This document shows positions 9,703-18,598 of a stretch of 64,000 bases of DNA, piece after piece. Under the pieces are notes generated by a model. The model did not search any database, was not told the origin of the DNA, and was given only the letters and a program-made list of their open reading frames with translations. The DNA lies in contig JAKPOP010000017.1 in assembly GCA_029547805.1 (NCBI GenBank), forward strand, positions 62,001 through 126,000, read 5' to 3'. Position numbers and translations under genes: made by a program. Source of the stretch: Deltaproteobacteria bacterium. Lineage in GTDB: Bacteria; Myxococcota_A; UBA9042; DTJE01. Every line of letters begins with the position of its first letter. The stretch's first letter is position 1.

Positions 9703-10812
9703 TCACCTCACCTTGATGGAGGCCAGCGCGACCATGGCCAGTAGCAGCGATGCGATCCAGAAACGGACCACGATCTTGGGTTCCTTCCAGCCGATCTTTT
9801 CGAAGGAGTGGTGCAGCGGGGCCATCGGGAGGACCCTCTTGCCGGTCAGTTTGAAGGAGGTGGTCTGGAGGATCACGCTGATGGCCTCGAACAGGAAGAC
9901 CCCGAAGATGACCATCGAGAGGAGTTCGTTCTTGGTCAGGACCGCCATCGCCCCCAGCATCGCCCCGAGGCCCAGGGCCCCGGTGTCTCCCATGAAGATC
10001 TCGGCGGGGTAGGTGTTGTAGAACAGGAAGCCGATCGTCGCGCCCATGATGGCGCTGGCGACGATGGAGAGTTCCTGGGCCCCCACCACCTTGGGAATCA
10101 GCAGGTAGCGCGAGAGGTCCAGGCTCCCGAGTTTCGCGCCGGTCAGATAGGCCAGGATCAGGAAGACCGCCGATGCGGTGAGGATCGGTCCCGCCGCAAG
10201 GCCGTCGAGCCCGTCGGTCAGGTTCACCGCATTGGCCGTCCCGACGATCACCAGGAGTCCCAGCAGGAAGTACAGCCAGATCGGAAGGTTCCACCAGAAC
10301 CGCTCGGCCGAGACGAAGGGAAGATAGAGCCGCAGGTCGTAGGAATAGTCCTTCCCCCACCACGCCAGGAGGCCCCAGAGAAGGACCCCGGTGACGAGGA
10401 ACTCCAGCGCCAGACGGATCCGTCCCGGAAGGCCCCGGGAATGTCGCTCCCGGAGTTTCCGGGCGTCGTCGATGAAGCCCACCACGGCGAAGAAGAACCC
10501 GACGCCCAGGGTCAACAGCACGAGGCGGTTCGAGATCTGGCACCACAGGAGCGAGGAGATCTGGATCGACACCATCACCAGCAGGCCCCCGAGCGTCGGA
10601 ATGCCCGCCTTGGCATGATGGTTCGCGGGCATCTCCGCCCGGATGACCTGGCCCATCTGGAGGGACTTCAGGCGCTCGATGAGCCACGGAAAGAGGACCA
10701 GGCAGATCACCAGGCTCGTGACGAAGGCCGCCATCACCCGGAACGTGACGTAACGGGCGACATTCAGGAAGCCCAGGTACTCCCGCAGCCATTCCGACAG
10801 GTAGAACAGCAT
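9703..10812 (-). CDS. mraY: Phospho-N-acetylmuramoyl-pentapeptide transferase MraY
   Basis: KAGIPTLGGLLVMVSIQIS; GFIDDARKL; NAVNLTDGLDGLAAGP; NTYPAEIFMGDTGALGLGAMLGAMAVLTKNE; APLHHSFEKIGWKEPKIVVRFWI. Confidence 0.96.
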   Translation of the reverse strand: MLFYLSEWLREYLGFLNVARYVTFRVMAAFVTSLVICLVLFPWLIERLKSLQMGQVIRAEMPANHHAKAGIPTLGGLLVMVSIQISSLLWCQISNRLVLLTLGVGFFFAVVGFIDDARKLRERHSRGLPGRIRLALEFLVTGVLLWGLLAWWGKDYSYDLRLYLPFVSAERFWWNLPIWLYFLLGLLVIVGTANAVNLTDGLDGLAAGPILTASAVFLILAYLTGAKLGSLDLSRYLLIPKVVGAQELSIVASAIMGATIGFLFYNTYPAEIFMGDTGALGLGAMLGAMAVLTKNELLSMVIFGVFLFEAISVILQTTSFKLTGKRVLPMAPLHHSFEKIGWKEPKIVVRFWIASLLLAMVALASIKVR

Positions 10813-10834
10813 GACATCCCCCGGGCCAGCGGCC

Positions 10835-12280
10835 TCACTCCCCCTTCGAATTCCCGTCCGACTGGAAACGCCGGGCCAGCGCCTCGACGACCCGTTCGAG
10901 TCCCAGGGCCCGACTGGCCTTCACCAGCACCGTGTCCCGGGGCTGCACCATCACCAGGGCCAGGGTGGCCCCCGCGATGGCGTCCTCGGCCTCGAAGACC
11001 TGGGACGGGGCCATGCCGCCTGCCACGGCCCCTTCCCGGACCAGCCCCCGGAACTCCCCGATGGCGATCAGGACGTCGACCTTCTGCCGGGCGGCCTGAT
11101 GGCCCACCTGCCAGTGGGCCGTCGACGCGATGGCCCCCAGTTCCCGCATGTCCCCGATCACGGCCACCCGTCGCCCCGGGGCCACGGCGGCCAGGGTCTC
11201 CAGGGCCGCCTCCATGGAGAGGGGCGAGGCGTTGTAGCAGTCGTCGAGGATCCGGATCGTCCCCGCGACGACCTCCTGCATCCGGTGATGGCCCGGGCGC
11301 ACCGTCTCGAGGGCCGCGAGGGCCTCCTCGGGAGGAATCTCCATCGCCAGGCCTGCGGCCACCGCGGCGGCGGCGTTGATCCCGTGGTGGGCCCCCACGA
11401 GCCCCAGCCGCCCCCGGAGGTCACGCCCGTCCACCCGCAGCCGAACAGCCGGGAATCCCCCCGCCTCCAGGGTCACGTCGATCAGGCGGACCCTGGCATC
11501 ATCGGCCTTCCCGAAGAGCACCGTGGGCGCCCGGGTCGATGCCGCCATCGCCCGCACCCGGGGGTCGTCGGCGTTGAGCACCGCGCACCCGTCGATCGGC
11601 AGGGCCTCCACCATCTCGGCCTTCGCCTGGGCGATGCGGTCCAGGGACCCCAGCGTCTCCAGGTGCACCGGCGCCACGCAGGTGACCACGCCGATGGTCG
11701 GGGGGGCGATCCGGCAGAGGGCGGCGATCTCCCCGAGGGCGCTCATGCCCATCTCCACCACCATCACCTCGTGCCGTGGCAGGAGACCCAGGCACGTCAG
11801 GGAGGTCCCCAGGACGTTGTTCTGGTTCCCTCTGGTCGCGTGGGTCTGGAACCGGGTCGCGACGACCTGCTGCACCATGTCCTTCACGGTGGTCTTGCCC
11901 ACGGATCCCGTGATGGCCACGACCCGGGGCGAGAGCATCGAGACCCAGGCGGTCGCCGTCTCGATCAGCGCCGCCTGCGGGTCGTCGACCGCCACGACGA
12001 AGACGGAATCCCCACAAGCGGACGCCAGGGCCATGGCCTCGGCGGCCCGATCGCCCCGCACCACCAGCCCCGTGACGCCCTTCTCGAGGGTCTGGGCCAG
12101 GAAGTCGTGCCCGTCGAACCGGGGCCCCCGAATGGCGAAGAAGACCTGCGACGGCCGGGCGATGCGACTGTCGATGCAGGCCCCTTCGTCGGCCGACACC
12201 CCGGATCCCCGCACCAGCTCGCCGCGGCTCGCCACGGCGATCATCTCCCCCGTCAGTCGCAGCGCCGATGTCGGGCTCAT
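10835..12280 (-). CDS. murF: UDP-MurNAc-tripeptide:D-Ala-D-Ala ligase MurF
   Basis: MSPTSALRLTGEMI...VVAITGSVGKTTVKDMVQQVV; RGNQNNVLGTSLT; VVEMGMSALGEIAAL; ILDDCYNASPLSMEAAL; start overlaps murE stop by ATGA. Confidence 0.95.
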   Translation of the reverse strand: MSPTSALRLTGEMIAVASRGELVRGSGVSADEGACIDSRIARPSQVFFAIRGPRFDGHDFLAQTLEKGVTGLVVRGDRAAEAMALASACGDSVFVVAVDDPQAALIETATAWVSMLSPRVVAITGSVGKTTVKDMVQQVVATRFQTHATRGNQNNVLGTSLTCLGLLPRHEVMVVEMGMSALGEIAALCRIAPPTIGVVTCVAPVHLETLGSLDRIAQAKAEMVEALPIDGCAVLNADDPRVRAMAASTRAPTVLFGKADDARVRLIDVTLEAGGFPAVRLRVDGRDLRGRLGLVGAHHGINAAAAVAAGLAMEIPPEEALAALETVRPGHHRMQEVVAGTIRILDDCYNASPLSMEAALETLAAVAPGRRVAVIGDMRELGAIASTAHWQVGHQAARQKVDVLIAIGEFRGLVREGAVAGGMAPSQVFEAEDAIAGATLALVMVQPRDTVLVKASRALGLERVVEALARRFQSDGNSKGE

Positions 12281-13773
12281 CCCTGCAACGCCTCCATCGC
12301 CGTCTCCACGTCCGAGAAATGCACCTTCCGGGTCCCCACGGTCTGGGTATCCTCGTGGCCCTTGCCCGCGATGATCACGATGCCCCCGGCGGGGGCCAGC
12401 CGGATGGCCTCGAAGATCGCCTGACGCCGGTCGGGCTCGACGGTCACCAGGGCCCGGGCGACCCCCTCCCGTCGGGCCTCCTCGATGCCGTCGAGGATCG
12501 CCTCGATGATGGCCATGGGGTCCTCGGATCGCGGGTTGTCGCTGGTCACCACCACCCGGTCCGCCCCGATCACGCAGGCCCGTCCCATCAGGGGGCGCTT
12601 GCCCCGGTCCCGGTCCCCGCCGGCCCCCATCACCACCGTCAGGGACCTGCCGGGGTCCAGGGCCCGGACCGACCCGATCACCCCCTCCAGGGCCTTGGGG
12701 GTGTGGGCGTAGTCCACGACCACCAGCGGCGACCCCGGGGGCCCCGGGACCCGTTCCAGGCGCCCGGGAATCCGGGACAGGCCGCAGAGGCCCTCGACGA
12801 ACCGCGGCAGGTCCAGGTCCAGCAGGCCCGCGACGCCGATGGCCGCCATGAGGTTCGCCAGGTTGTGGCGCCCCAGCAGCGGGCTGTCCAGCCGGAAGGT
12901 CCCCCAGGGCGTTCGAACCCGGGCCCGACATCCCTGGAGGTCGAATCGGGCCTCCTCCGGGAACAGGTCCCCACCGCCGGGGATCAGACTGAAGGTGCGG
13001 ACCGGGAGGGGACACGCCGCGACAAGGTGCCGGCCGAAGGGGTCGTCCCCGTTCACGACGGCACCCCGGGCCCGGGGATTCGAGGGCAGCACCTCGGTGA
13101 ACAGGCGTTCCTTGGCAGCCCCGTAGGCCTCCAGGGTCCCGTGGTAGTCCAGGTGGTCCCGGGTCAGGCAGGTCAGCACCGCCACGTCGAAGAGGGTGCC
13201 GGCGACCCGCCGCTGGTCCAGGGCATGGGAGGAGACCTCCATCGCCGCCGCCCGGACCCCGGCCCGGACCATCTCCCGGAAGAGCCGCTGCAGTTCCAGG
13301 GCGTCGGGGGTGGTCAGGGGCGCCGGGATCCGGGTCTCGCCGTACCGGTACTCGATCGTGCCAATCAGCCCTGCCGGGAGCCCGCAGGCCTCGTACCCGG
13401 CGCAGATGGCCCAGACAGTGGAGGTCTTGCCGTCGGTTCCGGTGACCCCGGCCAGGGGGAAGGACCCCGAGGGCTCTTTGGCGATCCAGGACGCCAGCAG
13501 GCCCAGGGCCTCCCGGGTGTCCTCCACCTCGACCCACTCCCCCCGATCCGGGCGCCGGCCCTCCTGCACCACTGCCAATGCCGCGTCGGAGGCGGCCGCC
13601 AGGAAGTCGTGGCCATCGACCCGGCTCCCCCGGAGGGCCACGAAGGCGACTCCAGGACGGATCTGCCGGCTGTCGGCGACCACCGCCTCGATGGGAGTCC
13701 CCACCGCTCCGGGAGAGGCCGCCCGGGCCCGGAGGAGACGCAGGTGTTCGTGCCCCAGGACGAATCCGTTCAT
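12277..13773 (-). CDS. murE: UDP-MurNAc-dipeptide ligase MurE (meso-DAP type motif)
   Basis: VTGTDGKTSTVWAICAGYE; SSHALDQRRVAGTLFDVAVLTCLTRDHLDYHGTLEAYGAAKERLF; DYAHTPKALEG; TSDNPRSEDP motif associated with meso-DAP specificity. Confidence 0.95.
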   Translation of the reverse strand: MNGFVLGHEHLRLLRARAASPGAVGTPIEAVVADSRQIRPGVAFVALRGSRVDGHDFLAAASDAALAVVQEGRRPDRGEWVEVEDTREALGLLASWIAKEPSGSFPLAGVTGTDGKTSTVWAICAGYEACGLPAGLIGTIEYRYGETRIPAPLTTPDALELQRLFREMVRAGVRAAAMEVSSHALDQRRVAGTLFDVAVLTCLTRDHLDYHGTLEAYGAAKERLFTEVLPSNPRARGAVVNGDDPFGRHLVAACPLPVRTFSLIPGGGDLFPEEARFDLQGCRARVRTPWGTFRLDSPLLGRHNLANLMAAIGVAGLLDLDLPRFVEGLCGLSRIPGRLERVPGPPGSPLVVVDYAHTPKALEGVIGSVRALDPGRSLTVVMGAGGDRDRGKRPLMGRACVIGADRVVVTSDNPRSEDPMAIIEAILDGIEEARREGVARALVTVEPDRRQAIFEAIRLAPAGGIVIIAGKGHEDTQTVGTRKVHFSDVETAMEALQG

Positions 13774-15629
13774 CTGGCCACCACCACATGGGACTCGGGG
13801 GCCTCCTGCGGCGGCACCCCCAGGATCGGGAGGACCCGGTCCACGACCCGTCCGAAGACCGGCGCAATGGCGCCTGCCGCGGTCTTGTGCACCTTCGGGT
13901 TGGCCACCGTGACCGCGATGACCACCCGGGGAGACTCGGCCGGGGCGAATCCCAGGAAGGAGCAGAGATACGCCTCGTCGGAGTAGCCCTTCTTGGGGAC
14001 GAGCAGGCGCGCCGTCCCGGTCTTGCCTCCTGCGGTGTAGTGCTGCGGCCGGGCCTTCCGCCCCGTTCCGTCCGGTTCCATCACCACGAATCGCATCGCC
14101 TCCCGGACCACCCGGGAGGTCTCCTCGGAGAAGAGCCGGACGCCCTCGGGCCATGCCACCTCGGTGACCTCCCGGGAGTTCGGGGAACGCCAGGCTTTGG
14201 CCAGGTGCGGCGTCCGGCGCACGCCCCCGTTGACCAGCGTCGTGACGGCCGTCGCCAGTTCCATCAAGGTGGCCGTGTAGCCATACCCGTAGCCTGCGGT
14301 CCGGTACCCGGTCTTGCGCCAGTCCTCCGGGTCCTGGGAGCGGCTGATCACCTCGCCGGGGAGGTCGATGCCCGTCCCGCGGCCGATGCCCAGGCGGGTG
14401 AGGCCCCACAGGATCCGTTCGGGTCCCAGGCGCGTGGCGAGGTCCAGGTGGGCGCAGTTCGAGGAGTACTTGAAGGCCTGCCACAGGGGTACGCGGCCCA
14501 CCTTGTGGAGGTCCGTCACCTCGTGGCGTCCGATCATGCAGTGCCCCCCCTGGCCGTCCAGCACCGTGTCGAGGGTCGCGATGCCCGACTCCACGGCCGT
14601 GGCCACCGTGAAGATCTTTCCGACGGACCCCGGCTCGAAGGGATAGGAGAGGACCTTGTTGGCACAGGGATTCAGGAGCAGCGCCGGGACCGGCGCATCC
14701 TTCGGGAGCCAGTTCTCCTCCTGGCACGCCCCCTCGAACTGGTTGGGGTCCACGGCGGGCAGGCTCGAGATGGCCAGCACCTCGAAGGTCTCGGGGTCCA
14801 GGGCGACGCCCATGGCCGCGTCGGCCTGTTCCTGTTCCATCTGGGCCGCCAGTTCGGCGTCCAGGATGGCCTGGATCTGGGCATCGACGGAGATCTGCAG
14901 GTGCTGGCCGTCCAGGACCCACTCCTCCCCCAGGCGATCCTGGTAGTACCGGGTCTTCCCCCGCCCCTTCCAGAAGGACACCTGCCGGACCTCCCCCTGG
15001 AGCCCCTCGTCGTAGCGGGCCTCCAGGCCCATCCGACCCCGTTCCCGCAGGCCGGACCGCGCCTCCTCCGGATTTGCGATGCCCACGAAGCCCAGGGTCG
15101 GGCCCAGGGACGGCCCGTTGGGATAGAAGCGCCGATCCCGGGTCTCCAGGCGCACGTCCTTGAGTCCCAGGCGCCGGACCAGGGAGACCTCCTCCGGGGT
15201 CGGCCGGGACTTCACCCGGACGTAGTCCCGGCCCGAGAACATCTCCGAAATCAGCGGCTGCGGGGCAATCCCCAGGGCGTCGGCGAGGGCCCAGGACGTC
15301 TCCAGGCGATCGACCTCCCAGGAGGTCGGGACGAAGGCCACCTCCACCGTGGGGACCGTCAGGGCCAGGACCCGCCGTCCCGTGCGGTCCAGGATCTCCC
15401 CCCGGCGCCCGGCGATGGGCGTCTCCTTCCCCAGGGCCTCCATCGAACGGGCGGCCGCGACACTCTCCGGCTCCAACTGGAACCATGCCGCCTGGGAGAT
15501 GACCCATCCGAGTCCCGCCAGGGGGAAGAGGAGGGCCATGGTCATGCGAAACGTGACGCCCCCATCCCGACCCCCGAGGGGGCCGTGGAGGCGACGCAGC
15601 CATCGGTTCCAGATCCGGGTCGCAGCCAT
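13770..15629 (-). CDS. ftsI: Division transpeptidase (class B PBP), FtsI
   Basis: EPGSVGKIFTVATAVESG (SxxK), YSSNCAHLDLA (SxN), TAGGKTGTARLL (KTG); N-terminal TM; position in dcw cluster. Confidence 0.93.
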   Translation of the reverse strand: MAATRIWNRWLRRLHGPLGGRDGGVTFRMTMALLFPLAGLGWVISQAAWFQLEPESVAAARSMEALGKETPIAGRRGEILDRTGRRVLALTVPTVEVAFVPTSWEVDRLETSWALADALGIAPQPLISEMFSGRDYVRVKSRPTPEEVSLVRRLGLKDVRLETRDRRFYPNGPSLGPTLGFVGIANPEEARSGLRERGRMGLEARYDEGLQGEVRQVSFWKGRGKTRYYQDRLGEEWVLDGQHLQISVDAQIQAILDAELAAQMEQEQADAAMGVALDPETFEVLAISSLPAVDPNQFEGACQEENWLPKDAPVPALLLNPCANKVLSYPFEPGSVGKIFTVATAVESGIATLDTVLDGQGGHCMIGRHEVTDLHKVGRVPLWQAFKYSSNCAHLDLATRLGPERILWGLTRLGIGRGTGIDLPGEVISRSQDPEDWRKTGYRTAGYGYGYTATLMELATAVTTLVNGGVRRTPHLAKAWRSPNSREVTEVAWPEGVRLFSEETSRVVREAMRFVVMEPDGTGRKARPQHYTAGGKTGTARLLVPKKGYSDEAYLCSFLGFAPAESPRVVIAVTVANPKVHKTAAGAIAPVFGRVVDRVLPILGVPPQEAPESHVVVAR

Positions 15630-15656
15630 CGTTTCCCCGCCCCCGTCTTCCGAACG

Positions 15657-16454
15657 CTACTTCCGGGCCTCGCAACGCCTCGCCAGCGGTGTGTCCGGCG
15701 CCGCCTCGATGCACCTCCGGAAGGCCTCCTCGGCCCCGGGTCCGTCTCCCGCCGCCTGGCGCAGGATCCCCAGGTGATACCAGGGCTCACCGTAGTTCGG
15801 GCAGATCCGGACCGCCTTCTCGAAGGAGTCCCGGGCCTCGGCGGTGTTCCCGAGGTCCCGCTGGACGATGCCGAGGTTGTTGAAGGCCTTGCACATTCTT
15901 GGGGCAAGGAAGATGGCCATGGTCAGGTGTCGCTGAGCCTCCTGGAGGTTTCCGATCTGGTAGTACGCCCATCCCGCATTGGCATGGGCGAAGGCGGGGG
16001 TCGGGTAGAGGGGGTCCTCCAGGACCGGCTGGAGGGCATCGAGGGCCTCCTGGTAGCGCCCCAGTTCGATCAGGGCGCTGGCCATGTTGTTCCGGCACTC
16101 GCCGCAGTCAGGCTTCAGGCGAACCGCCTCCCGGAAATCGGCCAGGGCCCCGGGGGGGTCCTGGAGGCCCAGGCGCATGAAGCCCCGGAGATGCCAGGCC
16201 TCCCAGTTCCCGGGGTCGGCCTGGAGTGCCAGGTGCAATTCCCGCTGTGTCATCGCGATGTTGCGATCACCGTAGTAGCCCCGGGCCAGACGGTAGTGAT
16301 AGTCGGACTTCGACCGATCGTCCTGGGACACCCGATTCCCCGAACCGGAACAGGCGATTGCCAGCACCAGCACCCAGGCGATTCCCAGCGCCCGCACCCG
16401 GGCGATTTCCGGACTCCTCATCCCGAATGAGGGAATCTTCCAGGGTCGCCGCAT
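15657..16454 (-). CDS. TPR-repeat lipoprotein (PilW/Tgl-like) inserted in the dcw cluster
   Basis: Lipobox VLVLAIACSGSG; repeated TPR units (DYHYRLARGYYGDRNIAMTQRELHLALQADPGNWEAWHLRGFMRL...). Confidence 0.75.
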   Translation of the reverse strand: MRRPWKIPSFGMRSPEIARVRALGIAWVLVLAIACSGSGNRVSQDDRSKSDYHYRLARGYYGDRNIAMTQRELHLALQADPGNWEAWHLRGFMRLGLQDPPGALADFREAVRLKPDCGECRNNMASALIELGRYQEALDALQPVLEDPLYPTPAFAHANAGWAYYQIGNLQEAQRHLTMAIFLAPRMCKAFNNLGIVQRDLGNTAEARDSFEKAVRICPNYGEPWYHLGILRQAAGDGPGAEEAFRRCIEAAPDTPLARRCEARK

Positions 16455-16457
16455 CCC

Positions 16458-16763
16458 CTACTCCTCCGTCTGTCCCAGGTCCAGCACCTGGTTCCGGTCC
16501 ACGGGGCCCAGGCCCAGGACCTCGGCCTTGACCGTCGTCCGTGGAATCGCCAGCAGCTCCGTGATCTGCCGCCGGAGCCTGGCCCGTTCCTCCTCCAGGG
16601 CCCGAGACCGGCGAACCTCGTTCCAGATCTCCCGGCGAAGGGCCATCTCCCCTTTTGCCCGGGCCACGTGCAGGATCCCCATGCCCAGAGTCACGATGGC
16701 CACCAGCAGGATGCCCAGGACTCCCCAGTGTCCATGACGGCCCATCGCTCCCTGCCGGTTCAT
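16458..16763 (-). CDS. ftsL: FtsL-like small bitopic division protein
   Basis: 101 aa, one TM (GVLGILLVAIVTLGMGILHVARAK) followed by a coiled coil; lies between rsmH and ftsI. Confidence 0.7.
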   Translation of the reverse strand: MNRQGAMGRHGHWGVLGILLVAIVTLGMGILHVARAKGEMALRREIWNEVRRSRALEEERARLRRQITELLAIPRTTVKAEVLGLGPVDRNQVLDLGQTEE

Positions 16764-17659
16764 GGCTCCCCCCCTGCCCGTTCCAGCACGCGCCAGTGGG
16801 CCGACCGAGCCTGCCGGTTCCTCCGGACCTCTTCCGGGTCCGGGGAGACGGGCTTCCGATGGGGCAGCCGGAACGCCCCCGAGGCCGCGAGTCGCCGGAA
16901 GGCCTGCTTCACCCGCCGATCCTCGCCACTATGGAACGCCAGGACTCCGACCCGCCCCCCGGGCCGGATCACCTGGGGCAGGCGGTCCAGCAGGCGATCC
17001 AGTCGCCCCATCTCGTCGTTGACCAGGATTCGCAGGGCCTGGAGCGGCAGCAGGGCGCTGGGCATCGTTCGCACCCTGGGCCCCAACACCTCCCGGCAGA
17101 CCCCGATCAGGTCGTCGGTGGTCTCCATGCGCCCCCGACGGGCCTCCTCCTTGAGGCGCCTGGCCAGACGGGCAGCCGCCGGGACATCGCCATGGTCCCG
17201 CAGGGCAGCGGCGAGGACGGGTTCCGGGACTTCCCGGATCCGGTCCCGTGCCGGACGCCCCTCCCCGGGGTCGAACCGCAGGTCCAGGGGCTGCCCCGGG
17301 CGAACGGAGAAGCCCCTGTCCGAGGCCAGTTGGGCATTGGACAGGCCCAGGTCGAGGATCAGCCGAGGGACCGGGCCGATGCCCCGTTCCTCCAGCACCT
17401 CCGGCAGGTCCTCGTACCCTCGATGGACGGCCACAAACCGCGTCCCGAAGGCTTCCAGCCGGGCCCGCGCCACCGCAAGCGCCGAGGGGTCCCGATCCAT
17501 CCCCAGGACCCGGACGGCCTCCGGAGTCCGGCGCAGGATCTCCTCGGCGTGGCCTCCAAGCCCGACGGTCCCGTCCACGACCCATCCCTCCTCCAGGTCG
17601 GCGCACAGATCGCCCACCTGGCGAAGCATCACGGACACGTGCTGTACGAAATCGTTCAT
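16760..17659 (-). CDS. rsmH: 16S rRNA (cytosine-N4) methyltransferase RsmH (MraW)
   Basis: MNDFVQHVSVMLRQV..GWVVDGTVGLGGHAEEILRRTPEAVRVLGMDRDPSAL; LILDLGLSNAQLASDRGFSVRPGQPLDLRFD; GGRVGVLAFHSGEDRRVKQAF. Confidence 0.95.
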   Translation of the reverse strand: MNDFVQHVSVMLRQVGDLCADLEEGWVVDGTVGLGGHAEEILRRTPEAVRVLGMDRDPSALAVARARLEAFGTRFVAVHRGYEDLPEVLEERGIGPVPRLILDLGLSNAQLASDRGFSVRPGQPLDLRFDPGEGRPARDRIREVPEPVLAAALRDHGDVPAAARLARRLKEEARRGRMETTDDLIGVCREVLGPRVRTMPSALLPLQALRILVNDEMGRLDRLLDRLPQVIRPGGRVGVLAFHSGEDRRVKQAFRRLAASGAFRLPHRKPVSPDPEEVRRNRQARSAHWRVLERAGGEP

Positions 17660-18165
17660 CCCACCGGTCCCGACATCGCCTGGGCCTCTGCAGCCGGAGC
17701 GCATCGGTAGATCTCGGTGGCGTATTGCTCGTACGTTTCCTGGAGCCGCTTCTGGGCCTCTTCCTGGTTGCGTTCCCAGGACGCCAGGGGCCAGATCTGC
17801 AACTCGTCCCCGACCCCGACGATGACCACCTCGGGGCTTCCCTGCAGGAGTTCCCTGGCCTTCTTGGGAAGCACCACCCGGTAACTGCTGTCCACCTGGG
17901 TGAGGCCGAAGGACCCCAGATAGAGGGTCCTCAGGAAGAGGGCGTCCTCGGGGCCGAGGGTGTCGGCCTTCCGGCGGATCCGGTTCTGGAACTCCTCGAA
18001 GGAGTCCAGGAGCCGCAACTGGAGGTACCGCCTCCGGGGCTCGATTCCGACCCGGACCTGCTTGACCTTCAGAGACTCGAAGTCCGAGGAGAGGGCCAGT
18101 CGGCCCGTGTTCAAATCCACCCGACCTTCGTAGATCCCGAAGAGGTCGTGATGGTCGGCGGGCAT
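17656..18165 (-). CDS. mraZ: Transcriptional regulator MraZ
   Basis: GIYEGRVDLNTGRLALSSDF; RTLYLGSFGLTQVDSSYRVVLPKKARELLQGSPEVVIVGVGDELQIWPLASWE; first gene of dcw cluster. Confidence 0.88.
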   Translation of the reverse strand: MPADHHDLFGIYEGRVDLNTGRLALSSDFESLKVKQVRVGIEPRRRYLQLRLLDSFEEFQNRIRRKADTLGPEDALFLRTLYLGSFGLTQVDSSYRVVLPKKARELLQGSPEVVIVGVGDELQIWPLASWERNQEEAQKRLQETYEQYATEIYRCAPAAEAQAMSGPVG

Positions 18166-18192
18166 GATCCTGGCACCTCCCTCTTGAGGCCC

Positions 18193-18220
18193 AGTCTATG
18201 CCCAAAAACGATCAAATCAA
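18193..18220 (-). promoter_or_regulatory. Candidate promoter of the dcw cluster (TTGATT-16-TAGACT)
   Basis: Located 28 nt upstream of mraZ start; overlaps two TGGG motifs spaced 11 nt (possible MraZ operator). Confidence 0.45.
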
Positions 18221-18598
18221 GCCTTTTCCATCCCAGTCCCGGAAGAAATCCTCCATTCTCTGCCAAACGGCCCCAGAAGCGGGGATCCGGGGCCTCCCGC
18301 CTCCAGGACCGGACCCGACGGAAACTCCCCTTCGAGAAGCCCGGCGGACGGCCAATATTTCCACAGGTTTCGCGCAAGTGCAAGTTTCCGTTGCATTCTT
18401 TGAAATGACGGACACCTTCCGGGCCAATGAATTCGTGGAAAATGGCTTCTCCCCCGCATCGCCATTGGATTTCCCTGCTCTTCAAGCGACGCATCCTGCC
18501 ACCAAGAACAAGCCTCGGGGCGGCATGGGGAGGAGGAGAACGGGCAGGTCCTGGCAGCCTCTGGATCGACCCGGGGCGGGGCCCCGGCAAACCCGGTG

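Noticed and set aside
13578-16430. 950-aa plus-strand ORF
   Set aside because: Antisense to ftsI/TPR/murE; no recognisable motifs.
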